NCBI GenBank assembly: GCA_900635465.1
Contig: LR134135.1
Coordinates: 124,001 to 188,000, forward strand
Origin: Lelliottia amnigena
GTDB lineage: Bacteria > Pseudomonadota > Gammaproteobacteria > Enterobacterales > Enterobacteriaceae
Reading direction: 5' to 3'
Length of the DNA: 64,000 nt
The notes under the pieces were generated by a model. It saw nothing but the letters and a program-made list of their open reading frames with translations, made no database searches and was not told the DNA's origin. The translations under genes and the position numbers were made by a program. The stretch's first letter is position 1. Every line of letters starts with the position of its first letter. This document shows, piece by piece, positions 1 to 10,464 of the stretch.

Positions 1-108
1 CACCTCTGCCCCGCGATCTCGCAAGCGGCGCACCAGCTCTGGCGCTTTATACGCGGCGATGCCGCCGCTCACGCCAAGAACGATTTTTTTGCCAGCCAGG
101 CTCATCAT
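1..108 (-). CDS. coaBC: CoaBC (phosphopantothenoylcysteine synthetase/decarboxylase), N-terminus only
   Basis: The minus strand opens with [20 protein letters not shown] and runs off the left edge after about 36 codons. This is the start of the Dfp/CoaBC flavoprotein, whose N-terminal half decarboxylates phosphopantothenoylcysteine to 4'-phosphopantetheine and whose C-terminal half ligates cysteine to phosphopantothenate in CoA synthesis. The [10 protein letters not shown] segment is the FMN-binding flavoprotein motif. Two adjacent ATGs are possible. The second (ending at 105) gives the usual MSLAGKK start. The gene is divergent from radC, which is its normal neighbour in enterobacteria. Only this fragment can be judged. 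Confidence 0.93.
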   Translation of the reverse strand, partial: MMSLAGKKIVLGVSGGIAAYKAPELVRRLRDRGAEV

Positions 109-279
109 GATTCTTTCCTGTTGGGTTTATCCAGAGGGAAACATTTTATCACAATACGAAAATCGACGTAAAAATGTGCGCGGTCCACTTTGCGAGGCGC
201 TACGCAAGAACGAAAAGTACCCGTCGAGTAGTGAGAATTCCTGTGCCAGCATAACGAAAGCAAAACAGGGAGACGGGAC

Positions 280-945
280 ATGGATGATGAGTTGGCGCTC
301 TTGCCGCGGGAGAAAATGCTGAATTTTGGTATCACATCACTGACGGATGCCGAGCTACTGGCACTTTTTTTGCGCACCGGTACATCAGGAAAGAGCGTGT
401 TTATATTAGCGCAGGAACTGTTACAGCATTTTGGATCGCTGCACGGGTTATTGAACGCCGATCTTGACGAATTTCGGTATGTCGAAGGAATCGGGCTGGC
501 TAAATTTGCGCAGCTTAAGGGCATTGCCGAGCTTGCCCGACGCTATCATAGCGTGCGGGTACTTGGTGATAATCCGCTGTTAAATCCTGAAATGACAAAA
601 GATTTTCTACAGAGTCAGCTCTCTGATGCAGAACGTGAAATCTTCATGGTGATCTTTCTCGATAATCAACATCGGGTGGTGAAACATAGCCGCATGTTTT
701 CGGGAACATTGCGGCATGTTGAGGTTCATCCGCGAGAAATTGTGCGAGAAGCGATAAAAGTGAATGCAGCCGCCGTGATCCTCGCGCATAATCACCCCTC
801 TGGTTGCGCTGAACCGAGTAAAGCCGACAAAGAGATCACCGAACGTATCATCAAATGCTGTCAATTCATGGACATTCGTGTACTTGACCATTTTATTGTG
901 GGACGTGGAGAGTATGTTTCTTTAGCTGAACGTGGTTGGATTTAG
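280..945 (+). CDS. radC: RadC family JAB-domain protein
   Basis: A 221-residue protein with the family length and the typical ending [14 protein letters not shown]. An N-terminal helix-hairpin-helix-like part (about 20-90) is followed by a JAB/MPN domain. The metal motif is intact: H170-N-H172 followed by P-S-G and D183. The family was once named for DNA repair, but its activity is not established in E. coli; JAB domains are generally metal-dependent hydrolases. The start at 280 has a GGGAG-type ribosome site just upstream. It lies between the divergent coaBC and the rpmBG operon, the conserved enterobacterial order. Confidence 0.96.
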   Translation: MDDELALLPREKMLNFGITSLTDAELLALFLRTGTSGKSVFILAQELLQHFGSLHGLLNADLDEFRYVEGIGLAKFAQLKGIAELARRYHSVRVLGDNPLLNPEMTKDFLQSQLSDAEREIFMVIFLDNQHRVVKHSRMFSGTLRHVEVHPREIVREAIKVNAAAVILAHNHPSGCAEPSKADKEITERIIKCCQFMDIRVLDHFIVGRGEYVSLAERGWI

Positions 946-987
946 ACCTTTTCTCGCGATCCATCGGGATCTTTGTCTGTTCGGGAC

Positions 988-1016
988 TTGAGCACATCGT
1001 CGAGTCAGCGTATACT
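988..1016 (+). promoter_or_regulatory. sigma-70 promoter of the rpmB-rpmG operon
   Basis: TTGAGC at 988-993 and TATACT at 1011-1016 are separated by exactly 17 bases, a strong match to the sigma-70 consensus, with a GC-rich stretch after the -10 element. It leaves an untranslated leader of roughly 140 bases before rpmB. It is the only good promoter in the radC-rpmB gap. Confidence 0.75.
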
Positions 1017-1140
1017 ACGCCACCTTTGAGAATCTCGGGTTTGGCATTTGGGCCTGGCAATCGAGTGTTCACTTAGAACCGCGATGACCGGGCTGTAAAG
1101 CCTGACGAGGCGCCGATACCCCATACGAAGCTCGAGCTAA

Positions 1141-1398
<258 letters not shown>

Positions 1399-1417
1399 GT
1401 ACTTAAAGAGGAAATAA

Positions 1418-1588
<171 letters not shown>

Positions 1589-1607
1589 TTTTAGATTCCT
1601 TGTAAAG

Positions 1608-1636
1608 AAAAACCCCGCAATCGCGGGGTTTTTTGC
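1608..1636 (+). terminator. intrinsic terminator of rpmBG
   Basis: CCCCGC (1613-1618) and GCGGGG (1623-1628) pair around a four-base loop AATC and are followed by a run of T from 1629. A upstream and T downstream make it potentially bidirectional, but only the plus-strand operon needs it. Confidence 0.92.
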
Positions 1637-1678
1637 ATTCTGCGTTTCTCAATGTCTGTGTCTCTCAATGGAGGAAAC

Positions 1679-2488
1679 ATGCCTGAATTACCTGAGGTAG
1701 AAACCAGCCGTCGCGGTATCGAGCCGCATCTGGTGGGCGCGACCATACTTCATGCTGTCGTGCGTAACGGTCGTCTTCGCTGGCCCGTTTCCAATGAGAT
1801 ACATACCCTGAGCGACAAGCCGGTTCTGAGCGTGCAGCGACGCGCAAAATACCTGCTGCTGGAGCTGCCCGACGGCTGGATAATCATCCATCTTGGGATG
1901 TCCGGGAGTTTGCGTATCCTCAGTGAAGAGTTACCTGCCGAAAAACACGATCACGTGGATTTGGTCATGAGTAACGGCAAAGTGCTGCGCTATACCGACC
2001 CTAGACGCTTTGGCGCATGGTTGTGGACTAAAGAGCTTGAGGGGCACAACGTGCTGGCGCATCTCGGCCCAGAGCCGCTGAGCGAAGCATTTAACGCTGA
2101 CTACCTGAAAGCACGGTGCGCCAAAAAGAAAACGCCGATCAAACCCTGGCTGATGGATAACAAGCTGGTGGTGGGGGTTGGGAATATCTATGCCAGCGAG
2201 TCGCTTTTCGCGGCCGGGATTCACCCTGACAGGCTCGCATCGTCGCTCTCAGAGCACGAGTGCGAGATATTGGTGAAAGTCATCAAAGCCGTTTTGCTGC
2301 GCTCAATCGAGCAGGGCGGGACGACGCTGAAGGATTTCCTGCAAAGTGACGGTAAGCCGGGGTATTTTGCGCAGGAACTGCAGGTGTATGGCCGTAAAGG
2401 CGAGCCGTGCAGAGTGTGCGGCACTCCCATCGTTGCATCGAAACATGCGCAGCGTGCGACGTTTTACTGCCGCCAGTGTCAGAAATAA
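1679..2488 (+). CDS. mutM: Formamidopyrimidine-DNA glycosylase (MutM/Fpg)
   Basis: 269 residues, the family length. The enzyme excises 8-oxoguanine and formamidopyrimidines and then cleaves the abasic site (bifunctional glycosylase/lyase). The start at 1679 (after GGAGGAAAC) places the catalytic proline directly after Met: [13 protein letters not shown]. An upstream in-frame start would destroy this N-terminal nucleophile and is rejected. The C-terminal zinc finger is complete: CRVC, sixteen residues, then CRQC, ending QK. Its stop is separated from the convergent coaD stop by one base. Confidence 0.98.
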   Translation: MPELPEVETSRRGIEPHLVGATILHAVVRNGRLRWPVSNEIHTLSDKPVLSVQRRAKYLLLELPDGWIIIHLGMSGSLRILSEELPAEKHDHVDLVMSNGKVLRYTDPRRFGAWLWTKELEGHNVLAHLGPEPLSEAFNADYLKARCAKKKTPIKPWLMDNKLVVGVGNIYASESLFAAGIHPDRLASSLSEHECEILVKVIKAVLLRSIEQGGTTLKDFLQSDGKPGYFAQELQVYGRKGEPCRVCGTPIVASKHAQRATFYCRQCQK

Positions 2489-2489
2489 A

Positions 2490-3741
<1,252 letters not shown>

Positions 3742-3742
<1 letters not shown>

Positions 3743-5016
3743 TAATGACTCCGCTGCGGCAAGTAAGGTTGAAGAAGTTGCAGCAGACGGGTCAATGCGC
3801 CCTGATTCTGATGCAGCACCTCCACGGCATGGCGACCGTACCACAAACGGTAATCTTCATCGGTGAGCAGGGTTGATACCTCCTTCACCACGGAGTCCGC
3901 ATCGTTTACGGTAATCAAGCCGTCGGCTTGCTGCAATTTGGCGCAGATATCTTTGAAGTTAAACGTGTGGGGACCCATCAGCACAGGAATGGCATGTGCG
4001 GCCGGCTCCAGCGGATTGTGTCCGCCGCGTTCGACCAGGCTGCCGCCCACGAACGCCAGATCGGCAATGCCGTAGAGCAGCATCAGTTCGCCCATCGTGT
4101 CGCCAATCACCACCTGAGTGCTACCCGATGGGATCTCACCGCTGCTGCGCAGCGTGAAGCTAAATCCGCCTTTCTGTACCAATTCACGGGCATCCTTAAA
4201 GCGCTCGGGATGACGAGGAACCAGAATCAGCAGTAAGTCCGGGAATGTTTCGAGCAGTTTGCGATGCGCCTGCAGAATAATCTCTTCTTCGCCATCGTGG
4301 GTGCTGGTTGCGATCCACACTTGACGGCGTGGTGCCCACTGGCGGCGTAACGTGAGGGCACGCGCCGCGAGTTCTGGCGTGACGGAAATATCAAACTTTA
4401 GACTACCGGTTACGGCGAGCTGATTGCGTTTCAGCCCCAGGGAGATAAAGCGCGCGGCATCTTCTTCGTTTTGGGCGGCGATCAGCGTAATTTTGGACAG
4501 CAGGCGACGCATAAATTTACCCAGCTTGCCATAGCCTTTCGCGGAGCGTTCAGACAGGCGAGCATTCGCCACCACCAGCGGAATTTTGCGGGCATGCAGG
4601 GCGGAAATCATGTTTGGCCAGAGTTCGGTTTCCATCACAATCACCAGCTTTGGACGCACAGTGTTGAGGAAGCGGTTCATGGCGCAGGGTAAATCATAAG
4701 GCAGGTAAACGTGATGCACGTCTTTGCCAAATGCCGACAGCGCGCGTTCAGAACCCGTGGGGGTCATGGTGGTGACGGTAATCGGCAAATAGGGATAACG
4801 GTGGCGCAGCGCGCGGACCAGCGGGATGGCCGCCAGCGTTTCACCGACGGATACGGAATGCAGCAGAATACCGTCTGGCACAACTTTATTACGACAGTAG
4901 CCATAACGTTCAGCCCAACGTTTTCGATACGCAGGCGCTTTACGGCTACGAAGCAGCAGTCTTAGCCACACCAGCGGCTGAATAATGTAGAGCAAAGCGG
5001 TATACAACAATTCCAA
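3742..5016 (-). CDS. waaA: Kdo transferase WaaA (KdtA)
   Basis: 424 residues, membrane-anchored GT30 enzyme that adds Kdo residues from CMP-Kdo to lipid IVA, essential for Re-endotoxin. An N-terminal hydrophobic anchor (about 3-22) is followed by the acceptor-side motif HSVSVGE with the expected catalytic glutamate at residue 59, and the C-terminal [18 protein letters not shown] segment binds the nucleotide sugar. First gene of waaA-waaE-coaD, with about 115 bases between its start and the upstream terminator. Confidence 0.98.
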
Positions 5017-5130
5017 GCGATTATCCGTTTTTCAGTTTCAGCGGGCAAATTCTAAGCATTTAGGCCGTTTAAAGCTATCTCTTTGGCATTTTAGCTCACT
5101 TGTCTGCCTGCGTTACGTTCATTCAACGAT

Positions 5131-5157
5131 AAAAAAACGGGCAGTGTTTGCCCGTTT
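5131..5157 (-). terminator. intrinsic terminator after the LPS core operon
   Basis: Read on the minus strand, AAACGGGCA and TGCCCGTTT pair over a five-base loop and run directly into seven T. It lies 14 bases past the stop of the phosphoethanolamine-transferase-like gene, separating the core-glycosyltransferase operon from waaA-waaE-coaD, which must have its own promoter between 5017 and 5130. Confidence 0.88.
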
Positions 5158-5170
5158 GATGACTTGCAGA

Positions 5171-6805
5171 TTAACGCTCTGCTTCAGGGAGCGCATTTAA
5201 GTGGTAGGTCACACGCTCCGACAGACCACGAATATCGCCGCCCGTGATGAAGAAGCTGTCATCTTTCTGATTCGGGTTGCTGACAGAATAGCCCAGCATT
5301 TTGTTGATAAGCGTCGCAACCTGATAGTGGTTCAGCGGGACTTGCGGGCTGATCGCATTCATTGAATACGCCGGGTCGTTGCTGAAATAGAGGAATGGCA
5401 CCTGGGCAATTGGCATTTCCACAACCGAATGACCAAACAGTCCGCCGTCGCCCACGCGCTCTCCGTGATCCGAGGTAATGAACACCAGCACAGGCAGTTT
5501 GGATTTCGCCATCGTCGTGCGGATGGCGGACGCCAGCTCTTTATCGTACAAACGCACTGCATCGTCGTACTCATTTTTCTTCTGCTCAACGTCATTACTC
5601 AGATGCGGCGTCGAGAATTCCGCAAATCCCTGCGGGATATTACGCTCATAAGGGATATGCGGTGCGCGGCTGTTCAGCACCATCAGGAACGGTTTGCTCC
5701 AGTCCAGCGTGGCTTTCTCGACCGATGGCGTGAGTACCACGTCCGCGCCCACATCCGGAGCCGGGCGAATTTGCGTGTCTTCCCACAGGTCAATGTCGTG
5801 GATACCGATCCAGTTGCTCAACCCTTCCAGACCTTGCGCTGAGATAAATGCGGTCTGATAACCCTGTTTTTTCGCATTCGCAAAGATATTGGTCGACCTG
5901 GATTTATACGCGCCGTAGTTATCCGGCTCGCGCAGATTGTTCACCAGCATAGGAATGGCGACACGCGTTGACACGGCGTTCGATACCACCAGACGACCCG
6001 TACCCTGATACTGCTTCATCAGGGCTTTCAGCTCTGGCGTGGTATCGCGCTCGTAGCCCAGCGCACTGACGTGATGCGGGTTGAGGCTTTCGCCAATCGC
6101 CAGGATGATGGAGTATTTGCCTGCATGCGATCCCTCAATCGGCGTCACCTTATAAGGTTCGTAATGGGTCACGCTCTGGTTTTCGCCAGACAGGGCTTCC
6201 GGGATCAGACGAATGGCGCTAAAGCTCATGGCTGACAGACCGTTGCGCAGTAAAGAGTGGCGCAGGTCTGGGTTGAACTTGTACATCTGACCATCGATGG
6301 CCTTGTAAAACTGGCCGGCAAACATAACAACGATGGCGAGCAGGCAGGGCATCGCGAGACCTTTATGCCACTGAGGTGCCATGCGACGGGTGAAGACCAG
6401 TGCAAACACGACTGCCAGGACCATGATCGCGAAGTAAATCCCCAGCGATCCGAGGCTGTCGGTAATTCCGCTGGCAATATCTTTCGTTTCGACAAACGCA
6501 AGCCAGACTTCGCTTGGGCCGTAGAACTGGCCATAAAACTGGTAATAGATCGCTTCTGATATCTGCACAATAAACGTGACGGCCAGCAGAAGGCGCGTAA
6601 CGAAGAAACGTGCGCTGACGGCAGCCAGCAGCGAGATGATCAGATACAGCGAGATATCACCGGCTTTCGGTTGATAGACATGGTCTTTTAACAGGATGAT
6701 GATTTCAGAAAGTGAAAACAGCACCAGGAAAGCCAGCGTCAACACCACGGTTCGCAGGATATTGCGGCGTAGCGTGAGTGATGATTGTGCAGATGTTTTG
6801 AACAT
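5171..6805 (-). CDS. Sulfatase-fold membrane phosphoethanolamine transferase (EptA/CptA-like)
   Basis: 544 residues from the ATG at 6805; a TTG twelve bases upstream is possible but less likely. About five hydrophobic segments fill residues 15-190, followed by a periplasmic alkaline-phosphatase/sulfatase domain: IILAIGESLNP (first metal-binding E), the nucleophile region VSTRVAIPML, where a Thr is expected, and ITSDHGERVGDGG with the second metal site. This is the architecture of EptA, EptB and CptA, which move phosphoethanolamine from phosphatidylethanolamine to lipid A or core sugars. The position in the core operon suggests a core heptose or Kdo target (inference). Which of the Ept classes it is cannot be decided here. 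Confidence 0.85.
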   Translation of the reverse strand: MFKTSAQSSLTLRRNILRTVVLTLAFLVLFSLSEIIILLKDHVYQPKAGDISLYLIISLLAAVSARFFVTRLLLAVTFIVQISEAIYYQFYGQFYGPSEVWLAFVETKDIASGITDSLGSLGIYFAIMVLAVVFALVFTRRMAPQWHKGLAMPCLLAIVVMFAGQFYKAIDGQMYKFNPDLRHSLLRNGLSAMSFSAIRLIPEALSGENQSVTHYEPYKVTPIEGSHAGKYSIILAIGESLNPHHVSALGYERDTTPELKALMKQYQGTGRLVVSNAVSTRVAIPMLVNNLREPDNYGAYKSRSTNIFANAKKQGYQTAFISAQGLEGLSNWIGIHDIDLWEDTQIRPAPDVGADVVLTPSVEKATLDWSKPFLMVLNSRAPHIPYERNIPQGFAEFSTPHLSNDVEQKKNEYDDAVRLYDKELASAIRTTMAKSKLPVLVFITSDHGERVGDGGLFGHSVVEMPIAQVPFLYFSNDPAYSMNAISPQVPLNHYQVATLINKMLGYSVSNPNQKDDSFFITGGDIRGLSERVTYHLNALPEAER

Positions 6806-6823
6806 GTTCAGACTCAATCTAAC

Positions 6824-7795
6824 TCAGAACTTTTTAGTCAGCGGACGAATCGCTTTACCAAAACCAAAGCGCAGCGCGCGAACCAGCGTGGGGCGATTGT
6901 GCAATCCTTTCCGCCAGATATCCTCAAACAGGGCAAACCAGCGAGCGGCAACCGCTTCACGGGAATAGACCTGCAAACGTTTTTCTCCCTGTTCACGCAT
7001 TTGGCGATACAGCTCAGGAGAATTCTTCAGACGCATAATCGCCTCAAAGGCTTCGTCAGGATTTTTGGCAATCAGATAATCCAGATCGCTTTCACGGATA
7101 GCGCGGTAAGACGGTTCGTCATCACACACCATCACGGTTTTGCCCAGCCAGTTATTAATTAATTTGCTGGCGGGTTTGCGCGCAAGCTTGTGGTCGTGCG
7201 ATTTGCGGAAACTGATGCAAACATCCACGTCCTGATAGTTCGTCCAGTTATCAAATGAAATGCGCAGGTCAATTCCCTGCTCGGCCAGCCGTTGTTTAAA
7301 ATCACCTTCACGGTATTCCTGCGGAAAGCTGTCAACACGGCCGAAAAACGCCACGGTTTTCACCGTTTCATCGGTACGTTCACGCGGTTTAACGCCAGGC
7401 TGCGGCCAGTAAGGCACGAAAATGCGGTTACTGTGCCCGTCAACTTCAGGATTCTGGTCAACGACAATATCGGCGCCCACAACCGGAGGGCGATCGGCAC
7501 GCGCAACGACGGTAAATCCGCGCCACGGTTTAACGCGAGAGCCGAAATCATCATTGTGCATCAGGTTGATAGCATCCGGCCGGCATTCAGAGCCAAACGA
7601 ACATTCAATATCGTCGCCGTAATAATGTTTCAACGCCAGCGTGGTTTGAAACGTCCAGCCGCCACGTCCACCGCAATAGAAACGTTCAGGGATATCATCC
7701 GGATTAACGCGGTTATCCAGCAGCGTCTGAAAATCTGCGTAGTTTTTCGCGATGAAGTCTGCGCGGGAAACCGCGTGGAGTTTGAGTTTGCTCAT
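6824..7795 (-). CDS. Putative LPS core glycosyltransferase, family not recognised
   Basis: 323 residues, soluble, no signal peptide. I do not recognise an ortholog. The C-terminal third (about 200-290) reads like the nucleotide-sugar-binding half of a GT-B transferase: SKLINNWLGKTVMVCDDE, then LDYLIAKNPDEAFEAIMRL and the closing helix REAVAARWFALFEDI. The N-terminal half has several Trp, Tyr and Arg clusters but no DxD. It sits in the minus-strand core operon, 8 bases after the WaaH-like gene and 18 bases before the Ept-like gene, so an outer-core sugar transfer is the likely job (inference). The sugar and acceptor are unknown. Confidence 0.75.
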   Translation of the reverse strand: MSKLKLHAVSRADFIAKNYADFQTLLDNRVNPDDIPERFYCGGRGGWTFQTTLALKHYYGDDIECSFGSECRPDAINLMHNDDFGSRVKPWRGFTVVARADRPPVVGADIVVDQNPEVDGHSNRIFVPYWPQPGVKPRERTDETVKTVAFFGRVDSFPQEYREGDFKQRLAEQGIDLRISFDNWTNYQDVDVCISFRKSHDHKLARKPASKLINNWLGKTVMVCDDEPSYRAIRESDLDYLIAKNPDEAFEAIMRLKNSPELYRQMREQGEKRLQVYSREAVAARWFALFEDIWRKGLHNRPTLVRALRFGFGKAIRPLTKKF

Positions 7796-7803
7796 ATTGT
7801 CCG

Positions 7804-8787
7804 TTAGCCGAGAATTTTTTTAAGGCGGAAATAGCGACGTCCTAAACGCCAGCGCTGGCGGAAACCGCGCGCGTTGCGCCAGATCATAGACCAGATACCG
7901 CGCTCAAAAAGCTCGCGCGTGATCTCACGCTTTTTCGCCATATCGTCGATATTGTTGATGCTGTGCAGAATGCCTAAGCCTTCTTTCGCAATTTGCCACT
8001 GGCAAGCGGGTACGCGTTTCACCAAATCGGGATGGCGTTTATTGATGGCATCCAGCATTTCCAGGATTTTCATATAATGGCGAGAGGAGCGCATGCGGGT
8101 ATCGTCGGTGCCAGGCGTGTGTGAAACCGATGCCGAGTGAATCAGATAATCGTAAAACACTTCATCGATATACTGCACGCGTTTGGCGGTCAGCAACACT
8201 TCAGTCGTCCACGGGATGTCCTGATGACGCAGGCCGTGTTCAAAGGTAAAGCCCTGCTCTTTGATGAAGGCGTGACGGTAGATATTGAGCCAGGTGACGT
8301 GCAGGAACTTGCGCGATTCCAGCGCCATTTGCAGCCATGTTGGGCCATCCAGCACACCCGTTGACGTCAGCTTGTCAGAGGGGAAAATCTTTTTCGACGG
8401 ACGCCCGTCATCGTAAATATAGGTGCCGTTACAGGTGGCGACATCCAGGTTGCCGGCAAGCGCTATCTCCAGCAGGCGAGGGTACATTCCCGGATAAATA
8501 ACATCATCGATATCCGGGAACGCCACATATTGACCTTTCGCGACAGCAAGTCCCGCGTTGCGAGCCGCTGATACGCCGCCATTGGCCTGATCGATAACGT
8601 TATAATCACTGAATTCGCTGGCGTAGCGGGCGATAATCTCAGAAGAACCGTCGGTGGAACCGTCATTAACAACGATCAGTTCCAGGCTTTCCAGATTCTG
8701 CTTCTTAATGCTGTCAAAAAAGGCGCTCAGAAAGGATTCGCCGTTGTATACAGCGATAATGAGGCTTAATTGCGGCGCGTCAGACAT
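7804..8787 (-). CDS. GT2 glycosyltransferase similar to WaaH/YibD
   Basis: 327 residues from the ATG at 8787, preceded by a GGAG site; an upstream in-frame extension would run into non-coding sequence. Family 2 GT-A fold: LSLIIAVYNG, VVNDGSTDGS, NGGVSAARNAG and the metal-binding D92-I-D94-D95. A long central stretch matches the pattern I remember for E. coli YibD (WaaH), the UDP-glucuronate transferase acting on heptose III: STGVLDGPTWLQMALESR, then HVTW, GLRHQDIPWTTE and HSASVS. In E. coli yibD lies beside tdh; here it is inside the core cluster. Donor sugar not provable from sequence. Confidence 0.85.
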   Translation of the reverse strand: MSDAPQLSLIIAVYNGESFLSAFFDSIKKQNLESLELIVVNDGSTDGSSEIIARYASEFSDYNVIDQANGGVSAARNAGLAVAKGQYVAFPDIDDVIYPGMYPRLLEIALAGNLDVATCNGTYIYDDGRPSKKIFPSDKLTSTGVLDGPTWLQMALESRKFLHVTWLNIYRHAFIKEQGFTFEHGLRHQDIPWTTEVLLTAKRVQYIDEVFYDYLIHSASVSHTPGTDDTRMRSSRHYMKILEMLDAINKRHPDLVKRVPACQWQIAKEGLGILHSINNIDDMAKKREITRELFERGIWSMIWRNARGFRQRWRLGRRYFRLKKILG

Positions 8788-8842
8788 GCTTACTCCGTCT
8801 TTTTTACGCCAGGGCGTTGACCCTGGCGCAGGTGATACATCA

Positions 8843-10213
8843 TCAGGAAATTTTCTTATGATCCTGAAGAGGGCGTAGCGCACACATACCAATGAGCAGC
8901 CCGGTCAACATCATGTATTGCTCCAGGTAATGGTCTTTCAGATTGTGATCGACCATCGTTCTGGAGAAAAATCCGATCGTAAACAGCAGAAGGAACAGGC
9001 CAATCATCGTATTGCCATGGCGGAATTCGCGCCAGCCGATGTACCAGCAACCCGCCAGCAAAATCAACCAGCCCGCAATACCGGCAATACCGTTCTGAAT
9101 ACCAAACTCAATCAAGCCGTAGTGGCTGTGTGGAATGTTAATTCGGTTATCCTGCGTATCGCGCCGCAGCACGTAACGGAAGGCTTCTTTGCGAGGGCCC
9201 ATACCTGCCGGGTGTTCCGCAACCAATCCCCAACCCTGGCGGAAGAAACTTGCGCGACAGCCATTTGAATGGTTCATTGGACGACCTAAATCGTTCTTGG
9301 GGATCGTCCCACTTGTTTTGTTGTAGCAAAAACTGGTGAAGGGGGCGTTCCAGCCGGTAACCGCATCGCTTTCAAGGCTTTGCCAGCGCGGATCCGTTTT
9401 CCACGACGCGTAGCCGAGTAACGCGGAAGCCGCGAAAATCCCGATCAGAATGGTACCCGTTAATACCACGCGGCTGCGGCGCATGCTGTGAAAACTCAGC
9501 AAAATGAAGGTAGAAAACAAGCTGCCTACCAGCCCAATGGTGCCCCAGCGGGTATCAACCAGCGCGGTGCAAAGCAAATTACACAGCAGCATAAAAGCGA
9601 GGAAGGGCGTGTTAAGGCGCATGAAACGCTGATGCAGTAAGCCACGCGCCAGCAGTTCGGCAAGAATGAAGCCAGTGATCATATTGACCTGGAAGCTCAT
9701 GCGCGTGCGATTGAAGACAATCCGCGTTTCACCCCAGTGGATCACGCCGTCGCGCCAGTAGAGCCAAACCGTATCCAATAAATGGACACAAACCACACCC
9801 CAGAAGAAGAGAACGATCAGGGTAAAATAGCGGGCTGCTGATATAGAGGGGAATTTATCCTGAATGGCCGGTAATAATACCAGTCCTGCGCAGAACAGTA
9901 ATACCGGGCGAAGCCATTGCCCATCCCAGGTAGAAAACATCTCTTTTATATCGGGAGCGACAAAAAATCCGTTGATCAAAATGAAGAACGTTAATACCCA
10001 TACAACGATAAGAACAAACTTAATTTTGCTTAAATTCAGCCTCTGTTTGGCCTGAGAAGAGCTAAAGAACAGCCCTAATGCAACCACAATAATGGGATAG
10101 ATGAGACCATTACGGTGGAAAGGAAGCTGGTCATTAGGAATCGGCCACATAAAACACAATGCCAGTACAGCCAGTACTAAAAGGCCCGTCAGGATGTTAC
10201 GAATATTTGTCAT
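8843..10213 (-). CDS. waaL: O-antigen ligase WaaL
   Basis: 456 residues with about twelve hydrophobic segments and one large periplasmic loop (about 270-365), the WaaL/Wzy_C topology. Residues known to matter in the family are visible: an arginine in DTRWGT (R223) and the histidines of HSHYG (362 and 364) in the large loop. It joins undecaprenyl-linked O-polysaccharide to the outer core at the periplasmic face. First gene of a minus-strand run (waaL, WaaH-like, unknown GT, Ept-like) that shares a 250-base divergent promoter region with the glycosyltransferase at 10465. Confidence 0.9.
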   Translation of the reverse strand: MTNIRNILTGLLVLAVLALCFMWPIPNDQLPFHRNGLIYPIIVVALGLFFSSSQAKQRLNLSKIKFVLIVVWVLTFFILINGFFVAPDIKEMFSTWDGQWLRPVLLFCAGLVLLPAIQDKFPSISAARYFTLIVLFFWGVVCVHLLDTVWLYWRDGVIHWGETRIVFNRTRMSFQVNMITGFILAELLARGLLHQRFMRLNTPFLAFMLLCNLLCTALVDTRWGTIGLVGSLFSTFILLSFHSMRRSRVVLTGTILIGIFAASALLGYASWKTDPRWQSLESDAVTGWNAPFTSFCYNKTSGTIPKNDLGRPMNHSNGCRASFFRQGWGLVAEHPAGMGPRKEAFRYVLRRDTQDNRINIPHSHYGLIEFGIQNGIAGIAGWLILLAGCWYIGWREFRHGNTMIGLFLLLFTIGFFSRTMVDHNLKDHYLEQYMMLTGLLIGMCALRPLQDHKKIS

Positions 10214-10392
10214 AATTATGGTAATGGTTAAGAATTTCGGCTTTTAAACGGGTTATTTAACAGTGGTGTACGTTAATTCCACGGATATCCGGAGGGAATA
10301 AAAGTCAGAGAAAATTACCACAGAAGCCCTAACTACAGAAGGACAATGTTTGTAAGCAAGAATAATCTGCTCATTTTTAGGTAAGCCTGACT

Positions 10393-10424
10393 TTGTACAT
10401 TCTGCAGCTGACAGCGTATATAAT
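10393..10424 (+). promoter_or_regulatory. candidate promoter for the plus-strand core glycosyltransferase
   Basis: TTGTAC (10393-10398) and TATATA (10417-10422, overlapping a perfect TATAAT at 10419-10424) with an 18- or 20-base spacer, 40 bases upstream of the ATG at 10465. No JUMPstart/ops element (GGCGGTAG) is visible in the divergent region. Confidence 0.5.
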
Positions 10425-10464
10425 GCCTTGATTAGCCAGGTTTCAGCCCATCAACAGGAAATTT

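Noticed and set aside
10214..10464. JUMPstart/ops (RfaH) element in the divergent waa promoter region
   Set aside because: No GGCGGTAG core or extended JUMPstart sequence is visible on either strand.
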